Source: Fistulifera solaris
Taxonomy: Eukaryota; Bacillariophyta; Bacillariophyceae; Naviculales; Stauroneidaceae
Direction of reading: 5' to 3'
Assembly: GCA_030295235.1 (NCBI GenBank)
Contig: AP026136.1
Coordinates: 1,116,001-1,180,000, forward strand
DNA length: 64,000 nt
Shown: in pieces, positions 51,901 through 62,228 of the stretch
Position numbering within the stretch: position 1 is the first letter of the stretch
Layout: each line of letters begins with the position of its first letter
Notes under the pieces: generated by a model
Told to the model about the DNA's origin: nothing
What the model saw: only the letters and a program-made list of their open reading frames with translations
Databases searched by the model: none
Made by a program: the position numbers and the translations under genes

Positions 51901-53515
51901 TTACGTGGCATATTCTTTGCAAAACGATTCGTAGTGCTCTTTAATTTTCTCTACGCACCGTTGCATTTCTTCTTCTGGTGGCAGGAAAGTTGTTCGGAAG
52001 CCAAAGCGTCCATCACGTTGACCAAATCCAGATGCCGGAACAACACAGATTCCTGTGGACTTCAATAAGGATACGCAATAAAGAGCATCCGGTGTTGTAC
52101 CCCTTTCCTTCGCAACTCGAATAGCTCCGGGAGGCATTTCCACACTTGGAAAGCAGTACATGCTACCTTTGCCGGTCGACACGAAAAACCAGGAATGGAA
52201 TCTAATCCTTGACTCACAATTGTGGAGCGACGCTTTAACGAATCATAAATAGCTTTCTTTTCTACCTCGTGGCTTTCGTAAGATACTTCTCCTGGCGAAG
52301 GACCTCGGACCATCAAACTCGTCATAATTTGTCCCGCGACGGTTGCACAGAGAGAAGCCGAGGCCATTTTGTAGAGTTCATCTTGGACCTTCTCATCGAT
52401 TCCTACCAACTCCATGTAACCACCGCGCCTTCCGCATTCTCCGAAAACGCCTTTCGAAACGGAATGGAACGAAATGAGTTCGATTTGATCCAATAGCCCG
52501 CATTCATATGCCGCTCGCTTAGCACTGACAAATTCTCCTTCGTAGACATTCTCTTGGTATACTTCGTCCGCCAACAAAACCAGATTGTGTTTGACACAAA
52601 AGCGAACAATATCGTGCAGGTTCTCTCGACTTAGTACTTGACCCGTGGGATTCCCCGGATTAATGAGAACGAACGAGTTTACCTCGATGCCCTCTTCCTG
52701 AGCTGTAGCTAAGGCACGCTCGAGTTCTTCCAGATTGAGCGCCCAATCCTTTTCTTCGTTCATATAATATCCCACCCGATGACCGTTCAGTAAATCAATT
52801 GTCGCCGAATAAATAGGATACTGAGGAGTCGGGATCATAACACCGGTACGTTCATTGGCAATTAATGCGGTCAAGACCATGTTGATGGCATTCGACGCGC
52901 CGTTGGACAAGAAAATAGCTTCCGGATCCGAAGGAATGCCTCCATCTCTCGCGGCAATGAAATCCGCCACATCCTGTCGAAACGCACGTACGCCCTTGGA
53001 ATGTGTGTAAGCTCCCGATCCGTGTCCCGACAAGGCGTGGTTTTTGATTTCACGTGCGCGATCCACCGCATCTTGCGGAAAGAGCTTGAGCACATCGGGA
53101 TGATCAATTCCGACTTCGTCCGGGAGGTCCACCAACGCCATGACCTGCCTGGGCCATTTGAGAGGCATCTGTCCGATGGATTGAGGATTGCCAATGTTTG
53201 TGTAAACAATGTGGTCAAACGGATATTGTTGAGGATTGGCGGCGAGTTGATCGGCGATCTTATCGGCTTCAATCACGACGGGTCCTCGCACGGCGTATTC
53301 CATTTGCGCAGTGACTGCGACATGCTATCTATTGTGAGACGTTTCTTGTGTTCATAAACTGCATAGAAATAGCACAAGTCAGAATGCATTCGCGAAAAAA
53401 GAACGCAACAAAATTGACGACGATGACCAAATGGGAACTTACAGGATGTTTCAGCAGCAATTGTTTGCGGTGTCGGGGCGACCGATGCGATACTACATCT
53501 CATCCTCATCGTCAT
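51901..53515 (-). CDS. alanine aminotransferase, two frame breaks
   Basis: Exon 1 (53515-53443, MTMRMRCSIASVAPTP) is followed by an 84-bp intron and exon 2 from 53358 (YEHKKRLTIDSMSQSLRK). Missing bases at the T-runs 53303-53305 and 52168-52170 break the frame; one more base at each gives RKMEYAVRGPVV and PAKGSMYCFPSVE. Total about 500 aa. Signatures: NIGNPQSIGQMP, FLSNGASNAI, INPGNPTGQ, LLADEVYQENVY, and the PLP lysine in SFHSVSKGVFGECGRRGGY. Reaction: alanine plus 2-oxoglutarate to pyruvate plus glutamate. The N-terminus may target mitochondria. Confidence 0.93.
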
Positions 53516-54215
53516 GATTGTAAAAAAGTAAGGCTGTGTAGCGGAATAGCATAATCTATTTTTGAAATGTAATTGATTCTCAAATGAAACGGCTCTCTCG
53601 ATCCGATGGCGATTTTTCAACGCACGTATGCGAGCTGTCCCACGAATGAATCAAACCGGGAGCAAGTGAGTATGATGAAAGACACGAGTCTTCTTCTAGC
53701 TGCTAGCAATTGCAACGACTTGATGAAGAAGCCGAACGGACAATAATAAGTTAATGAGTCGCAGTTCCTACTGGTACCAGGATGCCAGGGTATTATTTGA
53801 TCAAAAAGTCGCGATTGACCGATCGATCGGTCTTCGATGAGAGTTCGACACCTCACGTCTCACGTTCTTCAAGCAGGATCTCACAGTCATTAGTCATACG
53901 TCACAACGGCTATTTAAACGTACCAGTACCTGGGACTCCAACGGCCATTTCCACGTGTCACACAAAATTTGCGTCTGTCCGGATACCCGTGTCCGCATTG
54001 TTTCGGGGCGCAACAAATCACCGCAACGCGGCTGCATGTGAAGACAATGATGAAGCGAGAAAAAGAAGAGAGATTCATTCGTCTATTCCTTTCCTGTTGA
54101 CGCATTCATAAGTCCTTATCATCTGAACGAGAATCAGACGGAAAGTAAGGTGGAAGCAGTGACTGAATTGCCGTGATTTGCCTTGCTTTGTCACAAAAAT
54201 TATACTTTCTGCATC
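53516..54215. other. divergent promoter space with a 16-bp palindrome
   Basis: 700 bp between AlaAT and the SND3-like gene. GACCGATCGATCGGTC at 53817-53832 is a perfect palindrome. No gene. Confidence 0.45.
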
Positions 54216-55379
54216 ATGGTCGAATTCAACAAAATGTTCGTCATGCTTCCCGTCATGTTTCTGGCGCGGAAGCTTGACGCCGAAGATCCCAACATTGTCT
54301 TTTATTTACGCGTAGCGTACGCTTGTATGCAGTTTATCAGTATTCTCGTCGTCATGTATACGTATATTCAAGCATCGGCTGTCAAGGGCGATCAAATTGT
54401 CTATGTACCGGCGGCTGCGACGGTAAGAATCAGAATGGAGGAAGTTGAATACAACGAAATAGGCAGACAACAGTCGTGGAAGATCTCACGAATCGTATTT
54501 TCCTGCCCTCCATTTTCCTCTCTCTCTTAATTCGCTTCGCCCTTCCTCGTCATTCTCTCTCTCTCTGCTGTGTAGCCATTTGCCGACCCCGGCGCGAAAA
54601 AGAAATACACGGAAATTTCCTACGGCGCTCATGTCTATTCGACAGCACGATCGTTACTCGGTTCTACCTTGTTCGGTATTTGCATGACCGTCGGGTTGCA
54701 TTATTATCGTGGAATGGTCATGGGCCTTGCCATCCAAGCCGTTATGGCCCCTCTCAATTTGATCGAAAACCCGTTGATCAAGGCACTCTTCCTCGGTAAC
54801 GGATTGTCGGCGGAAGGGCGTATCTTTGGCGAAAAGACGGTTTCCGAGTTGACCGAGAATGATGAAATCGTCGATGAGCAAGGAAATGCGGTCGTGCGTC
54901 AGGCGGTGCAAACGGAAAGTGCTGCGACTGCCGCTGCTACGACGAAACGAAGCTTGGAAGATATTCTGTTGGATACATGGGACGCTGGCTCAAAAGCAGA
55001 TCTAGCACCACTCATGGCGGCACTCAACAAGAAGAACTGCAATTACCAGACCAGGGAAGATAGCTGGACACCGCTCATGATCTTGGCCGGGTTGGGAGCC
55101 AAGGGCACGGCGAGTGCTATTCGACAACTTTTGGACGGTCTAGGCGCTAATCCTGCCATTTGTGATAAAGAAGGATGGAATGCTTTACACTGGGCCGCCT
55201 TTCACGGAAGTATAGAAGGAGCCAAGGAACTTCGAAAGGAAGTCAAGTTGCTATCCGCCAAAGACAAGGAAGGTCTTACGCCACTGGAGATAGCACGAAA
55301 AGAAAACAATGATCTTGTAGCCGATATTTTCGAAGCGGCAGTAGCAACCACTTCTGGGGAAGGAAAGAAAACAAAATAA
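54216..55379 (+). CDS. SND3/Pho88-like ER protein fused to ankyrin repeats
   Basis: Exon 1 (54216-54422) and exon 2 (54576-55379) flank a 153-bp intron; 336 aa. Residues 1-160 match the Pho88/SND3 family: VMLPVMFLARKLDAEDPNIVF, then LRVAYACMQF, a TM segment, VPAAATPFADP, YTEISYGAHVYSTARSLLG, a second hydrophobic stretch, and LIENPLIKALFLG. Residues about 225-330 form two or three ankyrin repeats (SWTPLMILAGLG, GWNALHWAAFHGSIEGAKEL, GLTPLEIARKENNDLVADIF). The C-terminus GKKTK fits a KKxx ER-retrieval signal. Yeast SND3 helps target membrane proteins to the ER; the ankyrin fusion is unusual. Confidence 0.82.
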
Positions 55380-56636
55380 GGTGCTTTTTTTGTAAATCTT
55401 TTTCTCTATGTTCTTTGCCACTTTCGTGTCTGATAATTATGTTGCTTGCTACAATTTGTAAACATAGTTAGAGCCATTACTTTGATGTTTATTGAGACAG
55501 AATAACATTCAAAATATCTTTGTTTGGATGTAATGAAACTGTAATGCAACCGCTGACCACCACTATTTTGCGCGCAGTGCCTCATGTCGGTGAGGAGAGA
55601 ATTTTCGACACCAGCTTGTCATTCCAAATGACGATAATTTTCTTGCCCGTCGTTACATTTCACATTAGCTCTTGTTTGCTGTATTTGATTGCAGTGCCTC
55701 GTCCTTGTCAATCTCATTTCGTAACAGGCGAGAAACCCGCGCATCCGCGACATGTCGTTCCGTAAGAAATGCGACCGCCCCGGGAGAATGTTGCATGTAT
55801 ACCTTTCCTGTTTGCACACCAGAGTGCAGTTCTTGTTGAGAGACTCGTAATTCCGCTAAAGAGGGCATATTTGGTCAAAGTTTATGAGATTTATTCTTTC
55901 TCGGAGTAAATGAATGATAGGCGACATCGTTTGTGGCCATTGGCGGAAGATGATTCATCGCGATGTCACACGTCTCGGTGCGGTCTCGGAAGGCCGGAGG
56001 CCGAACGTCCAAGGAGTATATTATGTTGTCCAAAGGAGCATATACTCCGTTGGAACGTCCGATCACGGATGTGACATTCGAACACGGACTGGGTATAAGC
56101 ACAGGAGCAACAGTATCATTCCCATTCCGGCGCGCTTCCCTCTCCACGTGGCCTCCACTGCACCGTGGGTTTTGAACGTTGCCTGTGATTGAGTCGTGAG
56201 TCGTGATGTTCTCCGCTCTCCGAATAACGGCTGCTCTTTTACTTTATAGTCAAAAGGGACTGCATTACATTTTATTAGTCAGACTGGAATTAAAAACAAA
56301 GTACACTGGAAATGAGAGGACACGTACGACTGCTTGGGGGCGGCTAGCGGCGAAAGGTCTTCTCCAGTATGAGACTCGAAGCGATTTACACTGCCCGTTT
56401 GTGTACTCCGGCGATTCTGCCTTACCAACGAACAATCAAGTCAGTCATCACGCGAAGTTCGGGCGACCGGACGGGAATGCGATCGGAAAAAAAACGGCCG
56501 CGCAAAAAGTTTCGCAGCAAGTGAAATTCACAAAAATCGATCGCGTTCCAAATTGACCAGATAGCCTGTTGTTGTCGTATTCCACCAGCGGGCTTTTTTT
56601 GTAGATTGTTTACATATTTACATTATTTGTTTCATC
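55380..56636. other. mostly non-coding space
   Basis: 1,257 bp. One possible small minus-strand gene (55665-55868) is listed separately. Antisense-paired open frames around 55875-56192 have no domain. Nothing else recognised. Confidence 0.4.
55665..55868 (-). CDS. possible small protein, 67 aa
   Basis: ATG at 55868. The composition is protein-like (MPSLAELRVSQQELHSGVQ, then PGAVAFLTERHVADARVSRLLRNE) with balanced charge and a helical pattern, unlike the surrounding random frames. No family recognised; could be the first exon of a larger gene. Confidence 0.3.
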   Translation of the reverse strand: MPSLAELRVSQQELHSGVQTGKVYMQHSPGAVAFLTERHVADARVSRLLRNEIDKDEALQSNTANKS

Positions 56637-57424
56637 ATGAACGATCAATCGCAAACTGCAGCAAACACACCGTCAGAGCCTATTCTCTGCAAAATGGGTT
56701 GCGGATTCTTTGTAAGTAGGAGTTATTCGGTGTCGAAAGTACTGCGTGTCTGCGTTGTTGCGTGAAGTGACGGCGTTTGGCGTTGTTGAGGTAGAGAGTT
56801 GCTTTTGTTTGATTATTCCTTGTCCACACGCAACAAACGTCGCTGCAAGCGCAAACATTAACGGCGAAAGAAGAAGAAGGTTGACGAAGCAGCGGGCCGT
56901 CATGGTGCGAGACGTCATGCGGAACAGATTACTATGGTGTAGAATGTACTAGTTCTTGTTGGCTTGGTCGGAGAAAGTCGTTCTCCGAAAGTCAATTGCA
57001 TATCTGGCGTGTGTTGCAATCATAGCGACCGCTTTGAATGATTCATGTATCTAACAGCTAGGTTCAATTTGATTTTGAAATACAGGGTAATGGAGCGACA
57101 AATGGATGTTGCTCGAAGTGCTGGCGTGACATGCAGAAAAACCAGGCGCCTCCTTCACCATGCAAGCCAGTCGAGCCTGTTGTTGAAGAAGCCCAGCCAA
57201 TGGAAGTAGAAGTTTCAGCTCCATCACCCGTTACTGAGACTGCCTCAAGGGAGGACGCTGCTGCTGGAGCTACTCCTATTAAGAAGAAGAAAAAAGAAGA
57301 CGAGTTATAAGAACTTATTGGCTGACATGATGCATGGATCGACCACTCGTGACATTGAAAAGAGAAAGAGTCTCTTCGGAAAGTTACAGGCGGAGGTGTC
57401 TTTTCGAAGATCGATAAGATTTAA
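56637..57424 (+). CDS. A20-type zinc-finger protein, two frame breaks
   Basis: Exon 1 (56637-56711) ends LCKMGCGFF. A 374-bp intron, long for this region, follows; exon 2 (from 57086) starts GNGATNGCCSKCWRDMQ. Together they form an A20 finger (CxxxCGFFG...CCSKC). A Pro/Glu/Ala linker follows. Frame changes at the A-runs 57290-57295 (one A too many) and 57358-57361 (one too few) hide the conserved end TSYKNLLADMMHGSTTRDIEKEKE... through FSKIDKI. The AN1 finger that usually accompanies A20 in plant stress proteins is absent. A20 fingers bind ubiquitin; a stress-related role is inferred. Confidence 0.8.
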
Positions 57425-58889
57425 GCGCTTCGACATTTCCCGAGAAGATGCTTGCTGTATGCCCAGCTCGAAAGTAATCATTCCGGTGTTGTCCGCCGCT
57501 ACTGTACCATGATCTATAACTAAAAAGTTTTTCCATGAAACGTATAGTGATCTAGTTACTAAAGCATCTTTGCGTCCGCCCTCAAAATGAGCTTAGTTCA
57601 TTTCTTGCAACTGCTCTTTCATATTCAATTGCCAGGAATGATACGCCTAATACGCAACTGCCGAGTAGATGATAGCAATCTCTCTCGAAAGCAACAGTTG
57701 AACACTCTCTTCCACTTTCATTCCATTTTTGTAAAAACAGCGTGCTTGTCACTTTTAGTAGCTTTGCGATATCCAGTACAGTCCATAAAAAAATAGATAG
57801 TTTCCACCGTATTGGTAAGTTGTAACATCCAAGAGCTGTGCACTGCAGTCAGGTCACAGTCTGATTCTGCAGAATTAAGTTCGACCATCTCGCTCAACTA
57901 GCAACTGTTAATGTGTTTACGGGGATGTTGTCGGAATGAATTCATTTTTAGAAATTTGGTTTGAAACGTTTCCGACTCAACTGATTTTCAGTCACGATAT
58001 TTATCTATCGCGTTTAAAAATGGCTAGAATTTATTGAACTTTGTCCTTTCCCTACAAGAGAACCGAAACACTAAGACAAGTTAGCGAATCACAACCGATC
58101 CAGTGGACGAATATTCATTGAACCGAGTTGCCAGGTCACTGGTGAGCAAGGGGGATCCTGTCTGATTCAGACACGACCGGGGACCACCAATCGTCTCAAG
58201 ACTCTCTTCTACGGCGCTGAACGCCAAGAACGAACAACCGCCGTTTTCGACGCAAAAACTTCGGACAAAGTATTCAAACTATCAATTATTCGAATATATC
58301 GGAGGTTGGAAGAAATAATGTGGTGCTGCTATTGTTTTTGATTATATCGTTGGAGTAAATTGCGTCGGTTGCACGCTGAAAATACCAGGGTATCATCACT
58401 TTGAAAGTTTACTGTAGCGTCAAAAGAAGACTTGACAATTTCCGACTCCTCGACTGATTTATCAGCCCCGGGCGTTAGATATTTTGACGTGTCCATAAAA
58501 TCTGGGCGTTTTATATTTGGACGTGTCCATAAAATCTGGGCGAGTGATATTTTGACGTCTCCATAAAATCTGGGCGTTTGATATTTTTACACCTGCAGAA
58601 AATCGGGGCATTTGATATTTTGTCGTCTCCAGAAAATCTGGGCATCTGACATTTTAACTCTTCCAGAAATTCTGGGCGATTTACATTATTTGGACACGTC
58701 CATAAAATCTAGTCGATTGCGCACACAAATGCTTGCGAGCATTATTGATGAAGTGCTAAGTCAAACAAAGTAGGGAAAAGAACGCCGAGTTGATCATCGA
58801 TTTCTCTCTAACCTTGAAAATCACTTCGCTTTTGAAATAACTGGGCAGGTTGATTTTACGTGGGCAAGTAAAGATCCAAAGCTCTGCTG
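57425..58889. other. intergenic with 34-bp tandem array
   Basis: 1,465 bp without a supported gene. The tandem array 58470-58710 lies 180 bp before the FAD oxidoreductase start. A partial copy of the dispersed palindrome (CAACTGATTTTCAGTCACG) is at about 57978-57996. Confidence 0.5.
58470..58710. repeat. seven-unit tandem repeat, 34-bp period
   Basis: Six 34-bp units and one of 37 bp, each GGGCG(T)TTGATATTTTGAC followed by GTCTCCATAAAATCT. Later units have CCAGAAAATCT or CCAGAAATTCT in place of CCATAAAATCT. Units diverge by up to about 30 percent, so the array is not freshly amplified. Confidence 0.85.
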
Positions 58890-60307
58890 ATGCGACGATT
58901 TTTACTGCTTTATTCGATTCTGCACGTCTGCATGATCCGTCAAACAATGTCTCTAGCGGCGTCGAAATCACCCAAGAATATTGTTGTCATCGGAGGAGGT
59001 ATTCAAGGTACATCGGTGGCCTTTGCTCTAGCGGAACGAGACTTAAAAGTAACCGTTCTTGAAGCCGTCCGACCTGCCTCGGCAGCATCTGGCAAGGGAG
59101 GAGGATTTATGGCTCGATCGTGGGGCGACGGAGGACCTACTGAGGGATTACATCATGTGGCATTTGATTTGTACGAAACATTAGCTCCGAGTCTAGGCTG
59201 CACCTCCTATCGCAAGCTTCCTGTTCTGTCGGTCTCCCCGGGCAAATCTCCCTTAGATTCGGCCACAAAGAAACGCCACGGAAATATGTTACCATCATGG
59301 TTGGATGGAAACTTGGGTCGGGTATCCGTCATGGGCAGTGGCGATGATACGGCGCAGATTACACCCTCCGAGTTTGTCGAGAAAATGTTAGAAAAGCATG
59401 CCGACCGAATTCATGTTGTCAAAGGTACTTGCACGGGTGTAACTTGCACCGAGCAGAATCAAGTGAGCAGCGTCGAGTATAGCGATGAAAACAATAAAGC
59501 ATGTACACTGACTGCGGACACAGTCATCGTGAGTGCAGGGCCCTGGTCTTGTGCGGCGGAGGACTGGTTTGATGGTGCGCTGAAACTCCCGATGGAAGGC
59601 GTCAAGTCAACCAGTATCGTCTGGAAGAAGCCGGAGTCGATCGAAACTGTGGATGCGACGGCACTCTTCTGTGGCGAAGATAGACGATTTGGAACTCATT
59701 GTATGTATGCGTCAAATGTATTGAATATTATTCAAGCAATTTGATATGCTCACTCATTCCTTCATCATCTATTTCAGTGGAAGTGTATCCTCGACCGAAT
59801 GGGGAAATTTACATTTGTGGTATTGGAGGGTCTGACTACATTTCTACGGAAGAATTGAAACAGGGGGCGTTTCGAAACGAATGCAATGCCAAGAATGCGC
59901 GAGTCAAGGCTGCGGTAGCGAGTTTTCAAGAAATGTCTTCCACGTACAGACAAAATGGAGAGTTAGAAAGGCAACAAGCTTGTATGCGACCCTGTCCTCC
60001 CGACGCGATGCCCTATATGGGTGTAGTACCTGGATATTCGGGAGCCTACATTAATGCTGGTCATAATTGCTGGTAAGTCGTGCCATGACTACGTCGTGTG
60101 TTGCTACTGCCGGTAACTCAATTGGTTGACGGCAGGGGTATTGCCTGGGCACCAGCATGCGGACAAGCGATTGCAGAATTAATCCTTGATGGTGAGAGCA
60201 AATGCGTTGACCTTTCTCCTTTTGACCCTGCTAGATTTACACCTGCTGCGCAACGGGGTGAACGAGGACGAAAACGACAAGGGACAAGTGTTGGAGAGCA
60301 ATGGTAA
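58890..60307 (+). CDS. FAD-dependent oxidoreductase, DAO family
   Basis: Three exons (58890-59700, 59778-60072, 60136-60307) with 77- and 63-bp introns; 425 aa. An N-terminal hydrophobic leader (MRRFLLLYSILHVCM) may be a signal or mitochondrial sequence. The Rossmann motif VVIGGGIQGTSVAFALAERDL binds FAD. SGKGGGFMARSW, a C-terminal RPCPPDAMPYMGVVPG and the closing NAGHNCWGIAWAPACGQAIAELIL resemble the yeast TDA3/FOXRED-like branch of DAO proteins rather than classical D-amino-acid oxidase. Substrate unknown. The tandem array upstream may affect its promoter. Confidence 0.88.
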
Positions 60308-60414
60308 CTACTCGGCTCATGATTCTCTTTCTGATAGTCGCTCTAAACACCATTTCTGAAAGTAGTGAGCTAGTAAAAGTTGCAAAAACTGCTTTTTTTC
60401 GATGCATTCTTTTC

Positions 60415-61782
60415 TTAAACAATACCTCCACCATAGCCACGGTCAGGTGCATAGATATCTGGGTAATCGCGGGAACTGATAGGTCTTCGCTTAATCAAAG
60501 ACGGTCCTTCCTTTTTCAAGGCGGCTACAGTAGGCGTTCCCAGAAGACCCATCGCTCGATCCAGTTCCTTCTTTAAAATGTCATAAGCCTTGATGACACC
60601 TTCTGTGCCTCCTGCGGCAAGACCCCAAAGGTATGGCTTTCCGACACCCACCGAATCAGCGCCCAATGCGATAGCTTTGGCAATATCAGTACCACGCTGA
60701 ACACCACCGTCTAGAATGATTTCTACATCAGGTCCAACCGCTTCACGGATCGACGGCAATACATCGATGGTGGCAGGAGATGTCTCTAGCTGTCGTGCAC
60801 CGTGATTCGAAACCCAAATCGTGCTGAATCCGATCTCAATCGCCTTTTTAGCATCCTCCGGTCGTACGACACCCTTTGGAGCCGCCGGGCCATTCCATTC
60901 ACCCAAAAGCCATTCGGCGTCTTTCCAGCTGAATTCCGGCATAATCTGACTATTCACAAAGGCCGCAAGAGAGTCGGCAGGGACTTCTGTATTGATGCAG
61001 GCATACGTGTAGGGTTCGTGAGATAAAAAATCCCAAGTCCAGGCGGGCTTCTTTAAAGCCTCTATCGTCTGTTTCAAGTTGTACTTGGGAGGGATCGAAA
61101 AGTCGTTACGAATATCGCGTTCACGGTTTCCATACCAAGTGAAATCAACCGTTAAAGCTAGAGCGTTAAAACCTCCCTCTTTGGCTTTGGCCAACACTTC
61201 TTTGACGAGTTCACGATCTTTCCAGACATACAGCTGAAAAACTTTCGGACCATTGTGAATTTTTCCGATTTCTGTAATGCCCGTGGTCGCCAAACTACTC
61301 AATCCGTACATAGTACCGTGATGTTCGGCGGCTTTGGCCGCGGCCGTCTCTCCTTCCCAGTGAAACATGCGATTTCCGGCCGTCGGGCAACCGAAGAACG
61401 GGAGATTGACATCCTGGCCAAAGATTTTAGTGCGCAAGTCGAGAGGAGGTTTGATTCCAGCAAGAATCTTGTAATGCATCTCCAATTGTGAGTAGGCGTC
61501 CTTACCGCGTCGCAAACTGATCTCATCATCGGCACCGGAATCCAAATAATCAAAGACCATCTAAAAATGTGATGTATTGTGAGGCGATGGTGAATTCGAC
61601 AATTCATTCAAAGCTGCTCTTTCTTTACTTACCTTATGAGCTCGTGATTTGGCAATCAAACGAAGATCCGCAATGTTCACGGCCTTCTTCAGCCGGGCCT
61701 TGTAAGGCGCATCAAAGACAGCGCCCAAAGGGATCTTTTGAAGAAACTTGTGAACTCCGTACTTATGAGGATTGAAAATCAT
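60415..61782 (-). CDS. FMN-dependent 2-hydroxyacid oxidase (glycolate/lactate oxidase-like)
   Basis: Exons 61782-61633 and 61560-60415 around a 72-bp intron; 431 aa. FMN_dh signatures: FDYLDSGADDEISLRRG, FFGCPTAGNRMFHWEGE, LALTVDFTWYGNRE, the catalytic SNHGARQLET, ILDGGVQRGTDIAKAIALGA and VGKPYLWGLAAGG. A short N-terminal MIFNPHKYGVHKFLQKIP may aid mitochondrial import. Candidate reactions are glycolate to glyoxylate (photorespiration) or L-lactate oxidation; sequence alone does not decide. TGACGT/ACGTCA elements lie upstream. Confidence 0.92.
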
Positions 61783-62228
61783 CTTGGTAGCAGCAAAAGG
61801 TAATCAATGTGAATGTACAAACTGAATAGGAACGAAACAAAGAACTACGGAGTATTTTGTTCTCGTTTATCGTCAAAGACAAGTTGTTTGTGTCCATGCC
61901 GTTGGCTTGGCAAGGGGCGAAATTTCTTGATGGAGTGCTTTTGCGACGAGGAAATGCAATGTTTACGTCATCGTACTTTTTATGAGTATCTTCGGTCGCG
62001 TGGCTTGGCGATCTTCGTGTTCAATGACGTGGAAAAACGATGACATCAATGACGTCATCATCAGCACTTGTAACTCAAACGCTAGTGCGGCTACCGGTAC
62101 AGGTAATGTTGGTAAAGTTTGGCTTCTTTACAACATCATTGCAATGCCAAGCATGCCCATGGTTATAAATTACGAATATTATGAAAATTACACAAGTACA
62201 AAACACAAAACAAAATGAAGGATTGTCT
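61783..62228. other. upstream region of the 2-hydroxyacid oxidase
   Basis: 446 bp between the oxidase start and the end of the ankyrin gene. It holds the TGACGT/ACGTCA sites listed separately; no gene. Confidence 0.5.
61965..62057. promoter_or_regulatory. TGACGT/ACGTCA elements upstream of the oxidase
   Basis: ACGTCA at 61965-61970, TGACGT at 62025-62030 and the full palindrome TGACGTCA at 62050-62057, about 185-275 bp upstream of the start at 61782. The cores equal the CRE-like CO2/cAMP-responsive elements described in diatom carbonic anhydrase promoters. Control by CO2 would suit a photorespiratory enzyme; inferred only. Confidence 0.5.

Noticed and set aside
58470-58710. CRISPR-like spacing of the tandem array
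   Set aside because: Units are contiguous and diverged with no unique spacers, and the genome is eukaryotic.
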